The notes beneath the pieces were generated by a model. The model had not been told where the DNA came from. It did no database searches and saw only the letters and a list, made by a program, of their open reading frames with translations. DNA of 64,000 bases, taken from the NCBI RefSeq assembly GCF_028869115.1, contig NZ_CP079800.1, positions 744,001 to 808,000 on the forward strand. The letters are read 5' to 3'. This stretch comes from Pseudemcibacter aquimaris (lineage in GTDB: Bacteria > Pseudomonadota > Alphaproteobacteria > Sphingomonadales > Emcibacteraceae). Below, piece after piece: positions 17,687 to 26,884 of the stretch. How positions within the stretch are numbered: position 1 is the stretch's first letter; each line of letters starts with the position of its first letter. The translations under genes were made by a program, and so were the position numbers.

Positions 17687-18337
17687 ATGAATATTGCACT
17701 GGATGATAAAAAGGAACGATTGCTTAAGAGGCTGCGTGAGCAGGGCATCAAAGATGAAGATGTTCTTGATGTTATTGCCGAAATTCCACGTGAAGAATTC
17801 ATCGCGCCATTCTTAAGGGCGCAAGCATATGAAAATGCCGCACTTCCTATTGAAAGCGAACAAACAATAAGCCAACCTTTTGTTGTCGCCTATATGACGC
17901 AGGAATTAAGACTGGAAAAAACGCATAAGGTTCTGGAAATTGGAACCGGATCCGGATATCAGGCGGCCATTCTTTCAAAATTATGCAGACGGTTATTTAC
18001 GGTTGAACGCCACCTGCCGCTTTATGAAAGTGCGACGGCGCTTTTTAAAAAACTACGCCTTTATAATATCACGACGCTTTTTGGTAATGGAATGCGAGGC
18101 TGGAAAGAACAACAGCCATTTGACCGTATCATGGTGACGGCGGCTGGCGAAGAAATTCCGGACGATCTTTTATATCAATTAAAAGACGGCGGCATCATGG
18201 TTATTCCTGTTGGCGCGCAGGACGAAACGCAACATATTGTCCGCATTACCAGAACGGGTGATGATTTTGATGTAAAAACATTATTGCCGGTAAAATTTGT
18301 GCCACTACTTTCTGGTATTGTGCATTCATCGGAATGA
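17687..18337 (+). CDS. pcm: Protein-L-isoaspartate O-methyltransferase
   Basis: A 216-residue SAM-dependent methyltransferase that repairs isoaspartyl residues in aged proteins. It shows the family region PREEFIAPFLRAQAYEN, the SEQTISQPFVVAYMTQ segment, and the SAM-binding motif VLEIGTGSGYQAAILS, with a post-I motif VERHLPLYESA. The start ATG lies 5 bp after serS. Its end overlaps only non-genic upstream extension of the next ORF. Confidence 0.93.
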   Translation: MNIALDDKKERLLKRLREQGIKDEDVLDVIAEIPREEFIAPFLRAQAYENAALPIESEQTISQPFVVAYMTQELRLEKTHKVLEIGTGSGYQAAILSKLCRRLFTVERHLPLYESATALFKKLRLYNITTLFGNGMRGWKEQQPFDRIMVTAAGEEIPDDLLYQLKDGGIMVIPVGAQDETQHIVRITRTGDDFDVKTLLPVKFVPLLSGIVHSSE

Positions 18338-18353
18338 CTGTTATAGTTTCGCT

Positions 18354-19310
18354 ATGATGTGTTTAGAATTTAAGCGAATAAAATTCTTATTGCTGTTTAT
18401 AATGGCGCTGATCATGACGGGGTGTTCGCTCGGTTATGATAGCGAGGGGCCATACCCATATTCACATGTCAATAGCCCGAACAGTACCTATCAAAGCAGC
18501 GCATCATCAAGAAATACTCCGGTCCCAATTCCAACGCCAAGAACGAAACCCGCTGTTCCAGGAAGGCAGGTTGTGGCCAGTGGCACATCAACTGTACGTG
18601 TTGGGCGAGGGGATACGGTTTATGCGATTTCACGGAAATACGGTGTATCCGTCCGGTCGATTATCAATAGCAATAACCTACGTCCGCCTTATATGCTTAA
18701 TTCGGGGCAGACGTTAAAAATACCCGCCGGATCAACATATACCGTAAAGCGCGGAGATACTGTTTATGGTGTGTCGCGTGCCAACGGCGTTCAAATGAGT
18801 GAACTGGTTAAGCTTAATAACCTTAAATCACCATATGCCCTTAATGTCGGGCAAAAATTAAACTTGCCCGGAAGAAGTGCGTCATCCGCGCGCCCTACAC
18901 AAGTTGCAATTGCACCACCACCCCAAATCACCGGGAAGGGGTTCATGTGGCCGATTAAAGGGCGGGTGCTATCCAATTTTGGTCCAAAACAGGCGGGCTA
19001 CCATAATGACGGTATCAATATCGCTGCCCCAGAAGGAAGCAATGTATATGCATCGGAAAGTGGTGTTGTTGTGCATGCGGATAATAAACTGGCGGGTTAT
19101 GGTAATTTGGTGTTGATTAAGCACCAGAATGGCTGGGTCACTGCTTACGCCCACAACGATAGCCTGATGGTGAAAAAAGGGGATCAGGTTAAGCGCGGAG
19201 ATGTCATTGCGAAAGTCGGCCAGACGGGCCGTGTCACACGCCCACAACTTCATTTTGAAATGCGCAAAGGGTCACGCGCCGTTAATCCCGTTCAATACTT
19301 AAAAAGCTAA
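18354..19310 (+). CDS. LysM/LytM-domain lipoprotein (NlpD/DipM-like, catalytic site degenerate)
   Basis: A 318-residue secreted lipoprotein. The ATG at 18354 gives a signal peptide with lipobox LIMTGC; an upstream TTG (18297) inside pcm is unlikely. Two LysM repeats (VRVGRGDTVYAISRKYGV and YTVKRGDTVYGVSRANGV) bind peptidoglycan. A C-terminal LytM/M23 domain (GINIAAPEGSNVYASESGVV to NPVQYL) follows. Zinc-binding residues of active M23 enzymes are changed: the HxGxD motif reads N-D-G-I-N and the HxH motif reads QLH. This suggests an amidase activator of the NlpD/EnvC/DipM kind, acting in septal peptidoglycan splitting, rather than a peptidase. Confidence 0.9.
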   Translation: MMCLEFKRIKFLLLFIMALIMTGCSLGYDSEGPYPYSHVNSPNSTYQSSASSRNTPVPIPTPRTKPAVPGRQVVASGTSTVRVGRGDTVYAISRKYGVSVRSIINSNNLRPPYMLNSGQTLKIPAGSTYTVKRGDTVYGVSRANGVQMSELVKLNNLKSPYALNVGQKLNLPGRSASSARPTQVAIAPPPQITGKGFMWPIKGRVLSNFGPKQAGYHNDGINIAAPEGSNVYASESGVVVHADNKLAGYGNLVLIKHQNGWVTAYAHNDSLMVKKGDQVKRGDVIAKVGQTGRVTRPQLHFEMRKGSRAVNPVQYLKS

Positions 19311-19404
19311 TCACTTCTATACGGTCCCGCAGGGAAGCCGAAATCTGTTTACAAGAATTATGCTTCTCTGTAGTCTTCGCCAATTGTTTTTTGGAAAGTA
19401 AGCC

Positions 19405-20784
19405 ATGAACCAAGTGATTAACAATCGGGACCCTATAAACGGTAATGTAAATACCGTATTCTGGCGTTATGCCTTACCGGAAATTATCGGATTTCTGGCG
19501 ATTTCGTCTGCGGGTTTTGTGGATGCGATATTCCTTGGAAATTATGTGGGACAGATTGCTCTGGCGACTGTTAATCTTTCTATTCCGGCACTCACCACGT
19601 TCTTTGCTGTTAGTATGCTGATCAGCGTGGGTGGCTCAGTCGTATGCGGGAAATTAATTGGTCGCAAAAAACGCGAACAGGCTAATGCTGTATTCACCAG
19701 TACAATTATTATTGGTGTAATTAGTGCGCTTCTTTTATTCCTTCTAAGTATGATTTTCTTTAATGAACTGATAATCGCCCTTGGTGCAAAAGGCGATGAA
19801 TTAGAGGGCATGTTAAGTACTTACCTAGGGATCATTTTGTTATTTGCGCCGCTTTATGTAATGGAAATTATGGCGTTTTATTTCATCAGGCTTGATGGAC
19901 AGCCAGAACTGGCGTCAGGTGCATTTATATTTGGTGCTGCGGTAAATATTTTTCTGGATTGGTTATTCATTGCCGAATTCGGTTGGGGTATTGAGGGTGC
20001 AGCATACGCCACAGGGCTAGCTATGGTGACCAATTTTGTAATCTTGTTTCCGTACTTTTTCACAAAGTATTCCAAGCTTAAATTCACAAAGCCGATGACG
20101 GACATTCGTCTATTGCTTAAAGCATATGTAAATGGCATATCTGAATTTGCAAACGAAGCATCCATTGGTGTGACAGTACTAATTTTTAACTGGGTCATGA
20201 TCACGCGTCTTGGGACGGAGGGGGTCGCGGCACTATCCATCATTGATCATATCTGGATGGTTGGACTTTATGTGATTGTTGGAATGTGTGACTCGTTACA
20301 GCCAAGCATTAGTCAAAATTTCGGCGCAGGTAACGCAAAACGTATTATCGATTTTATGCGCATTGCTGCCATATCATCATTAAGTGTGGGAATTATAATG
20401 ATCATAGCAATGATCTTTTTCCCAGACATGTTGATTAGCATTTTCTTGCAGGAAGACGAAATTAGAACACGAGAAATTGCCGCCGAATTTTTGATTTATA
20501 TATGGCCGGCATTCTTGTTTGTCGGGTTAAATATTTTGCTTTCGACTTATTTTACATCCATGCATAAGGCGTTTCAGTCAACTGTCATTGCTTTTTCCAG
20601 AAGCTTTGTGCTTCCGGCAATATGTTTGTTGATCTTGCCGCTCTGGATTGGAAATATCGGTATGTTCATTGCCCTGCCTGTCGCAGAGGGGGTAACATTC
20701 TTGATCGCTGCGGCATTCTTTATAAAAAGATTGCCGCAGAAATTAATTGATGAAGATAAAGACCGGATTAATTCCGAGGCCTGA
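19405..20784 (+). CDS. MATE family efflux transporter
   Basis: A 459-residue polytopic protein with about twelve membrane segments in two repeats, with the MATE-type patterns FVDAIFLGNYVGQIALATVNLS near the N-terminus and GMCDSLQPSISQNFGAGNAKR in the second half. It is likely to export cationic drugs or metabolites using sodium or protons. The last 17 bp overlap the convergent M14 peptidase gene. Confidence 0.9.
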   Translation: MNQVINNRDPINGNVNTVFWRYALPEIIGFLAISSAGFVDAIFLGNYVGQIALATVNLSIPALTTFFAVSMLISVGGSVVCGKLIGRKKREQANAVFTSTIIIGVISALLLFLLSMIFFNELIIALGAKGDELEGMLSTYLGIILLFAPLYVMEIMAFYFIRLDGQPELASGAFIFGAAVNIFLDWLFIAEFGWGIEGAAYATGLAMVTNFVILFPYFFTKYSKLKFTKPMTDIRLLLKAYVNGISEFANEASIGVTVLIFNWVMITRLGTEGVAALSIIDHIWMVGLYVIVGMCDSLQPSISQNFGAGNAKRIIDFMRIAAISSLSVGIIMIIAMIFFPDMLISIFLQEDEIRTREIAAEFLIYIWPAFLFVGLNILLSTYFTSMHKAFQSTVIAFSRSFVLPAICLLILPLWIGNIGMFIALPVAEGVTFLIAAAFFIKRLPQKLIDEDKDRINSEA

Positions 20785-23332
20785 CGAAGGCTTTCGAGAA
20801 ATAAATACTGTTTAAGAACATTTTATTTGATCCGTAGAAGTAAGCCCGGAAATTCGGGTTGTTGGCAAACAGGATTACTGATCCTTGGCCTAACCTTTCC
20901 GCGATCACATTTGCTTTGCCAGCTAATCTTGATTGATTATCACTTGATGCAAAGCCGGACGCGAGGGCATTTTCCGGAATTTTCACCACGGTGGCGTATG
21001 GGTTTTCTGGCTTATCAAATGCGATTAACGTATCGCGGTGCGTATATATTTCGCGTCTGTTATAGCCATAACCAATTGGATGTGTGTTATCCAAGTCACC
21101 GCGCATAATCGCGCCGCCAACGATATTTTCCACTTCGTTTGGAACGCGGGATGCGTAATCTTGACGATCAAGTGGATAAGTTTCATTGTCATCTATTAAA
21201 TTAAGAAGGGTTTCACCGGCCCATTTGGCCCCTTGGCGGTGGGCAATGATGGTGCCGCCGCTGCGGACCCAGTTCCTGATTTTATTGTTTAATGCGTCAT
21301 CATTGTTATATGTGCCGCCCACCATAATAATGTGGGTATAATCGGTTAAATCCAAACGCGATAGATTACGTTTATCATAAAGCACCACTGGAATATTCAT
21401 GCGGTAATCAAGCAGGTGCCAAACCTCACCCGCGTCATAGGCACGGGTTCCTTCGCCAACTAAAAGCAGGATATTTGGCTTTTCGATGGGCAATATATTG
21501 CGGCTGCCCAAGTCCATACCCGCAGATGCGGTTCTGAAACTGCTTGTCGCGTGAATTTTAATGCCGTCTTCTTTGGCGATGGTTGCCATCAGTGAATAAA
21601 GCTCATCATCGGAAAGCTCGCTACCTTGCCAGCCAGTGGAAACAATAATACTGCCGTATCCGAGTTCTTGTCTGCCATCGGATGTATCCATCATAATCGG
21701 TTTTGTTGATACTTTCGGACGAACACCCGCTTGTAATAATCGGTTAAGCGCACGCGGTGAATAGTATTCGTTCCATTCAAAAACGTATGCGGCGGATGCG
21801 CGTTCTGGCACCGGTGCGCTTTCGAATGTTGGTTTTATGATTTCACCCGCATTATCAAGTGTGCGGCTTCCAACGGGGGCATAATCCATACCGAATGCTA
21901 GCGGTGCTGTGAAACCGGAAACATCATAGAAAGTATTATTTTCAAAGGTGGTGATTTTTTCAAACATACCCTTGATCAACGTATATTGGCGTTGATCCGT
22001 TTTCACCATGTAACTTTCGCCTGCTTTATATGTAAAGCCATCAATGGTCACATCATTATCCATGACATTGACGTCAATTTGATGGCGGTCCAACAATTTA
22101 CGGAAATGATAACTGCGTGCTTTATCTTTCGGGGATGCGAAAATATAGCCCTTGATATCATCATCCGCTGCCATATCCTGGCCTTGTGCGTAGAAGCGTT
22201 TTTGGTAATCGAGTAATCGTGGGCGCAGTTCAAGTCCCGCTTTCACGATGGAAAGGCTGATGTTCAGGTAAGTACGCACGTTATCTCGGAATGACATTTT
22301 GCCGTGGATGGTATCCACATCACCAAGGGTGCGGGCTTGCTCAAATAACAGGCCGATGCTGCCGTTCATATGCGGATATGTGGCGCCCTTACCGATATAA
22401 AAATTATCATATCCTTCTTCGCTGAAATACATGCGGGCTTCGCTATCCATAAAATCGCGCGGGCGATCTGTGACTTCCTCTAATAAATCAATGGATTCTG
22501 TCGGGATCATCGGGAATGTACGGCCCGGCACCCCCGGCGGGATATAAAATGTGCTGTTTGTGCCCATTTCATGGTGGTCAACGCTGATGTTTGGCATCCA
22601 TTCATGGAATTTCGCGACCCACCCTTGTGGTCCCGGCTGTGTTTGTAAAAGCCATTGTCGGTTTAAATCAAACCAATAATGGTTGGTGCGACCGCCTGGC
22701 CAATATGTATTATGATTGCGGCCATTGGGATCGGTGATGGGCACTTGTGATCCATGCATATGGTTCCACGCGCTTTGGCGGGCGTTACCGTCCGGATTAA
22801 AAATAGCAATGATTAAAACAACACTATTTTTCAGTGTTTCTTCAATATATTCACCCTGCGCCGCCGCAAGATAGTATGCAACCGCCATGGAACTATCAGT
22901 GGAACTGACCTCTGCACCGTGAACACCGTAATTTAACCATGTGACCACAGGCATATCATCGCTCACCTGAATATCTGAATTTGGATCACTTAAGGCAACG
23001 TGGGCCGCTTTAATTTCATCAAGACGGGCCATATTTTCCGGTGACGTCACCGTTAACATCAGAATATCGCGCCCTTCGTGGGTTTTGGCGATCGTTTCAA
23101 CTTTAACGCGGTCAGATTTTTCCCCAAGCGTTCGCATATATTCAAGTAATAAATCATGACGGGCAACACGGTGACCAAGTGGGTGGCCAATAATTTCCGC
23201 GGGTCTTGGGATATCCGGATTATAATTAATATTTTCCGGAAAAATAACTGCGCCACGTTCAACATGGGATTGTGCAAATGCAATTGAAAAGAACGCCGTA
23301 ATCAAAACGGCGAGAAACGATAATATTCTCAT
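20768..23332 (-). CDS. Secreted M14-family zinc carboxypeptidase-like protein
   Basis: A large secreted protein (854 residues from the chosen start). I take the ATG at 23332, behind AGGGA and giving the signal peptide MRILSFLAVLITAFFSIAFA; the frame extends 24 codons upstream without signal features. The M14 zinc pair is in YGVHGAEVSST (H-x-x-E, about residues 138-141), with NPDGNARQSAWN and SVDHHEMGTNS further on. The last third resembles a glutamine-amidotransferase-like fold (NILLLVGEGTRAYDAGEVWHLLDY, THIIMVGGTYN) that accompanies many bacterial M14 proteins. It probably degrades peptides outside the cytoplasm. Confidence 0.88.
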   Translation of the reverse strand: MRILSFLAVLITAFFSIAFAQSHVERGAVIFPENINYNPDIPRPAEIIGHPLGHRVARHDLLLEYMRTLGEKSDRVKVETIAKTHEGRDILMLTVTSPENMARLDEIKAAHVALSDPNSDIQVSDDMPVVTWLNYGVHGAEVSSTDSSMAVAYYLAAAQGEYIEETLKNSVVLIIAIFNPDGNARQSAWNHMHGSQVPITDPNGRNHNTYWPGGRTNHYWFDLNRQWLLQTQPGPQGWVAKFHEWMPNISVDHHEMGTNSTFYIPPGVPGRTFPMIPTESIDLLEEVTDRPRDFMDSEARMYFSEEGYDNFYIGKGATYPHMNGSIGLLFEQARTLGDVDTIHGKMSFRDNVRTYLNISLSIVKAGLELRPRLLDYQKRFYAQGQDMAADDDIKGYIFASPKDKARSYHFRKLLDRHQIDVNVMDNDVTIDGFTYKAGESYMVKTDQRQYTLIKGMFEKITTFENNTFYDVSGFTAPLAFGMDYAPVGSRTLDNAGEIIKPTFESAPVPERASAAYVFEWNEYYSPRALNRLLQAGVRPKVSTKPIMMDTSDGRQELGYGSIIVSTGWQGSELSDDELYSLMATIAKEDGIKIHATSSFRTASAGMDLGSRNILPIEKPNILLLVGEGTRAYDAGEVWHLLDYRMNIPVVLYDKRNLSRLDLTDYTHIIMVGGTYNNDDALNNKIRNWVRSGGTIIAHRQGAKWAGETLLNLIDDNETYPLDRQDYASRVPNEVENIVGGAIMRGDLDNTHPIGYGYNRREIYTHRDTLIAFDKPENPYATVVKIPENALASGFASSDNQSRLAGKANVIAERLGQGSVILFANNPNFRAYFYGSNKMFLNSIYFSKAFVRPRN

Positions 23333-23462
23333 GGATTGTTCCCTATATTTTTTGTTGCTTAAAATCCTATTCAAAAGGGATGATATGCGCAAGAAAACAT
23401 TCACAACCGCTAAAGAATCCTTTAGTGTTTCAAAAAATTAAAAACAAACAGAGTATCAAAAT

Positions 23463-24437
23463 ATGAATTTACCGACTTTTGATGATGTCTTGGACGCGGC
23501 AAAACAAATTGATGGCTATGCCGTTAAAACACCTTTCTTAAAAGCAGAGGATTTATCAGAAAAACTGGATGCAGAAATTTATATCAAACCTGAATGCTTG
23601 CAACGGGTTGGGGCTTTCAAATTTCGCGGGGCATTTAACCGCCTTTCCCGTTTGAATGATGATGAAAAGAAACGCGGTGTTGTTGCATATTCATCCGGTA
23701 ATCATGCACAAGGGGTTGCCGCATCAGCAAAGATACTTGGGATTTCATCGGTGATTGTGATGCCGGAAGACAGTCCAAAGATGAAATTACAAAATACAAA
23801 GAATTACGGGGCAGAGGTTATTACATATGACCGTGAAAATGAAAGCCGCGAAAAAATTGCCGATAAAATATCTGAGGAACGTGGTTCAGTTGTTGTGCCA
23901 TCGTTCGAGGATTTCTATATTATTTCCGGGCAAGGTACGGCAGGTTTAGAAGCCGTAAAGCAAGCCGAAGAGGCAGGTGTAAAGTTAGATTTATTTATGA
24001 CCCCAGTTGGTGGCGGCGGTCTTATTTCCGGCTGTTCACTTGCGGTAAAGGCATTAAGCCCAGATACCGAGATTTATGGTGTTGAGCCGGAAGGGTTCGA
24101 TGATGTTAGACGTTCCATCGAAAGCGGCAACATTGAACATAACCCACGTGCGGGCGGTTCCATATGTGATGCAATCCTGACGGTACACCCAGAACCAATG
24201 ACCCATAAAATCATGAGCGATAACCTTGCCGGTGTGCTTACCGTGACGGATGACGAGGCTTTAGCCGCAATGAAATATGCATGGGAAAAATTTAAACTGG
24301 TTGTCGAGCCTGGCGCAAGTGTCGCCCTTGCTGCTGTGCTTCACGGTAAAATCGATGTGAAGGGCAAAAAATTGTGTATCGTCCTTAGCGGTGGTAATGT
24401 GGACGAAGAAACATTTAAAAAGGCGCTTGAAAAATAA
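23463..24437 (+). CDS. Threonine/serine dehydratase (PLP-dependent)
   Basis: A 324-residue fold-type II PLP enzyme. The cofactor lysine is in VGAFKFRGAFNRL (about residue 54), the substrate loop is SSGNHAQGVA, the phosphate-binding glycine loop is PVGGGGLISG, and the C-terminal SGGNVD contacts the pyridine ring. There is no C-terminal ACT domain, so it is the short catabolic or serine-racemase-like form rather than biosynthetic IlvA. It would deaminate threonine or serine to an oxoacid. It overlaps the next gene by one base (TAATG). Confidence 0.9.
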   Translation: MNLPTFDDVLDAAKQIDGYAVKTPFLKAEDLSEKLDAEIYIKPECLQRVGAFKFRGAFNRLSRLNDDEKKRGVVAYSSGNHAQGVAASAKILGISSVIVMPEDSPKMKLQNTKNYGAEVITYDRENESREKIADKISEERGSVVVPSFEDFYIISGQGTAGLEAVKQAEEAGVKLDLFMTPVGGGGLISGCSLAVKALSPDTEIYGVEPEGFDDVRRSIESGNIEHNPRAGGSICDAILTVHPEPMTHKIMSDNLAGVLTVTDDEALAAMKYAWEKFKLVVEPGASVALAAVLHGKIDVKGKKLCIVLSGGNVDEETFKKALEK

Positions 24438-24991
24438 TGAATGACACGATCGGTAAAATCGCAAATGGGGGCGGCATGCTTTATCCTTATAAAGGGATAT
24501 GGCCAAAAGTTGCAGATGATGCATTTATCGCACCCGGTGCACGTATTATCGGTGACGTGGTAATCGGTTCAGAAAGCAGCATTTGGTTTAATTGTGTATT
24601 GCGTGGGGATGTTGGTAAAATCCGTATTGGGGACCGCACAAATATTCAGGATGGCAGCGTATTGCATGTGGATAGTGGCGGCAATGATACCATCCTTGGT
24701 AATGATGTTCTTGTCGGTCATATGGCCATGGTACATGGCACCACGGTTGAGGATGAAGGGTTCATTGGTTTTAGTGCCATGACAATGGACGGTAGCTTGA
24801 TTAAGAAAAACGGTATGCTTGCTGCAGGTTCACTATTAAGTCCCGGTAAAACCGTTGGTGAAGGTGAAATGTGGATGGGGCGACCGGCGAAATTTGTGCG
24901 CGAACTGGGGGAAAGTGAATACCGCGCTTTATCCAAGGGGGCGGCGAAATATGTTCGCACTGCAAAAGATTATCTTGAAGAATATAAATAA
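24437..24991 (+). CDS. Gamma-carbonic-anhydrase family protein
   Basis: A 184-residue left-handed beta-helix (hexapeptide repeat) protein. Features are ARIIGDVVIGSESSIWFNCVLRGD, TNIQDGSVLHVD and GHMAMVHGTTVEDEGFIG; the His residues in LHVD and GHMAMVHG correspond to the zinc ligands of gamma carbonic anhydrases. Zinc or iron hydratase activity is known for some members only. It is coupled by one-base overlap to the dehydratase. Confidence 0.9.
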   Translation: MNDTIGKIANGGGMLYPYKGIWPKVADDAFIAPGARIIGDVVIGSESSIWFNCVLRGDVGKIRIGDRTNIQDGSVLHVDSGGNDTILGNDVLVGHMAMVHGTTVEDEGFIGFSAMTMDGSLIKKNGMLAAGSLLSPGKTVGEGEMWMGRPAKFVRELGESEYRALSKGAAKYVRTAKDYLEEYK

Positions 24992-25001
24992 GGAAGAATA
25001 A

Positions 25002-25367
25002 GTGTCGTTAAAAAGCTTCTTTTGGTGGGTTCCGTTTGGTTCTGTTCCTGAAATCAGTACAGAAAAATTATCAAGTTTAATGGATGAATTTGGCGATGAT
25101 GTTCATTTGTTGGATGTTAGAACACCAAAAGAATGGAATGACGGGCATATCAAAGGGGCAATTAACGTACCAGTCGGTGAATTTAGCACTAAAGTTAGTT
25201 CTTTGAACTTGAACGGGGATAAGCCCATTGTAGCGATTTGTTTAAGCGCGCATCGCAGTATTCCGGCTGTTAGAGTATTGCTTAAAAATGGATTTAAAAA
25301 TGCTGTGCAGCTTGAAGGGGGAATGAAGGCCTGGAGAGCAGCAAATGGCCCAGAAGTCAAACGATAA
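25002..25367 (+). CDS. Rhodanese-like domain protein
   Basis: A 121-residue single-domain rhodanese with a GTG start behind AAGGAAG. It shows VHLLDVRTPKEWNDGHIKGAINVPVGEF (read across residues 32-60) and the active-site loop AICLSAHRS with the catalytic cysteine; the C-terminal EGGMKAWRAANGP is typical. It would transfer sulfane sulfur. The partner is unknown. It follows the carbonic-anhydrase-like gene by 10 bp. Confidence 0.9.
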   Translation: MSLKSFFWWVPFGSVPEISTEKLSSLMDEFGDDVHLLDVRTPKEWNDGHIKGAINVPVGEFSTKVSSLNLNGDKPIVAICLSAHRSIPAVRVLLKNGFKNAVQLEGGMKAWRAANGPEVKR

Positions 25368-25452
25368 TATTTTCCGTTGCTTTAAGCGACAATCTCTTTA
25401 AAATCAGCAAAAAAATAAAAATATTAAAACACAAAATTGATGGGATGAGAAA

Positions 25453-26862
25453 ATGGAAGCGAATTTAGCGGCCCTTGCCGCTCAACTAAACGCTATTGTA
25501 TGGGGGCCAATAATGTTGGCGCTTTTATTGGGGACAGGGGTATATCTTACGATTGGCCTAAAATTTATGCCGGTAAGGCGCTTAAAAGCAGGTTTCCAAT
25601 TATTATTTAGCAAACAATCAATGACACATACCGAAGAGCACGATGGTATTACGCCGCTGCAGTCGTTGATGACAGCTCTTTCCGGAACAATTGGTGCGGG
25701 AAATATCATTGGTGTGGCATCGGCCATTCTAATTGGTGGACCGGGCGCAATTTTCTGGATGTGGATGACGGCACTTTGCGGTATGGCAACCAAATATGCT
25801 GAAGCCATTATGGCGATTAAATACAGAACCCGTAATGAAGAAGGTATGTTGATCGGTGGGCCGATGTATTACGGTAAAATCAGTCTTGGTAAAATCGGTG
25901 CGATTCTTGGGGTTGCATATGCAATTATGATGGTAATTGCTGGCCTTGCTACAGGACATATGGTTCAGGCGAACGCGATTTCAGTTGTCTTAAATGAAAA
26001 CTTTGGTGTCAACAACTGGGTTACTGCGGTTGGTTTGTCAATTCTTGTGTTTGGCGTAATCATTGGTGGTCTTCAATCCATCGCTCGTATGGCTGAAATC
26101 ACCGTTCCAACAATGAGCATTTTATATCTGTTGTTTGGTACGGGTATTCTGATTATGAATGCTGGTCAAATCCCACAAGCTTTCGGATTAATTTTTGATG
26201 GCGCGTTTAATGGTACGGCGGCCGTCGGTGGTTTTGCTGGCGCGGCAATTGCGGCGGCAATCCAGCAAGGTGTGTCGCGTGGCCTTTATTCTAACGAGGC
26301 AGGAACCGGCAGTGCGGCGATTGCCCATGCGTCGTCCGAGACAAAAGAACCGATCCGTCAGGGTGAAATTGCGATGCTTGGTACAGTGATTGATACGATT
26401 ATCATTTGTACATTTACATCGCTGATTATTTTAACGGTACAGATTGAAATGGGCGGGGTTGTTCAGTCAGCATGGCTATTCGGTGATGATGGCAATGCTG
26501 GTGCGACATTAACGTCACAAGCTTTTGCTGCGGGTATTCCTGGCGGTGGATATGTTGTTATTGTTGGTCAGCTGATATTCTCGTTCACAACGATTATTGC
26601 ATGGAGCCTTTATGTGGAACGCGCAGGTGTGTTCTTAAGTAATGAGAAATATAAACTGATGTTCAGACTTTCTAGTGTCGCTGTTGTATTTCTTGGCTGC
26701 GTTGGTGAATTTTCAACAATCTGGGCATTTGGTCTTGCGTCACTTGGTTTGATGGCAGCACCGAATTTAATAATCTTGCTTTTGAACAGTCCTGAAATTT
26801 TCAAACTAACAAAAGAAGCACATGCAGCACGCATTGAAGCAGCAAAACAAGCTGCTGAGTAA
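25453..26862 (+). CDS. Sodium:alanine/glycine symporter (AGCS family)
   Basis: A 469-residue membrane transporter. AGCS signatures include LQSLMTALSGTIGAGNIIGVASAI, GPGAIFWMWMTALCGMATKYAEA, RTRNEEGMLIGGPMYY and GVSRGLYSNEAGTGSAAIAHAS. It would import alanine or glycine with sodium. The next gene is another sodium-coupled amino-acid transporter on the same strand. Confidence 0.94.
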   Translation: MEANLAALAAQLNAIVWGPIMLALLLGTGVYLTIGLKFMPVRRLKAGFQLLFSKQSMTHTEEHDGITPLQSLMTALSGTIGAGNIIGVASAILIGGPGAIFWMWMTALCGMATKYAEAIMAIKYRTRNEEGMLIGGPMYYGKISLGKIGAILGVAYAIMMVIAGLATGHMVQANAISVVLNENFGVNNWVTAVGLSILVFGVIIGGLQSIARMAEITVPTMSILYLLFGTGILIMNAGQIPQAFGLIFDGAFNGTAAVGGFAGAAIAAAIQQGVSRGLYSNEAGTGSAAIAHASSETKEPIRQGEIAMLGTVIDTIIICTFTSLIILTVQIEMGGVVQSAWLFGDDGNAGATLTSQAFAAGIPGGGYVVIVGQLIFSFTTIIAWSLYVERAGVFLSNEKYKLMFRLSSVAVVFLGCVGEFSTIWAFGLASLGLMAAPNLIILLLNSPEIFKLTKEAHAARIEAAKQAAE

Positions 26863-26884
26863 TTAACAGGGAAGGTAATTGAAC

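Noticed and set aside
18297-18353. TTG start of the LysM/LytM lipoprotein inside pcm
   Set aside because: It would place a non-signal sequence before the lipoprotein signal peptide.
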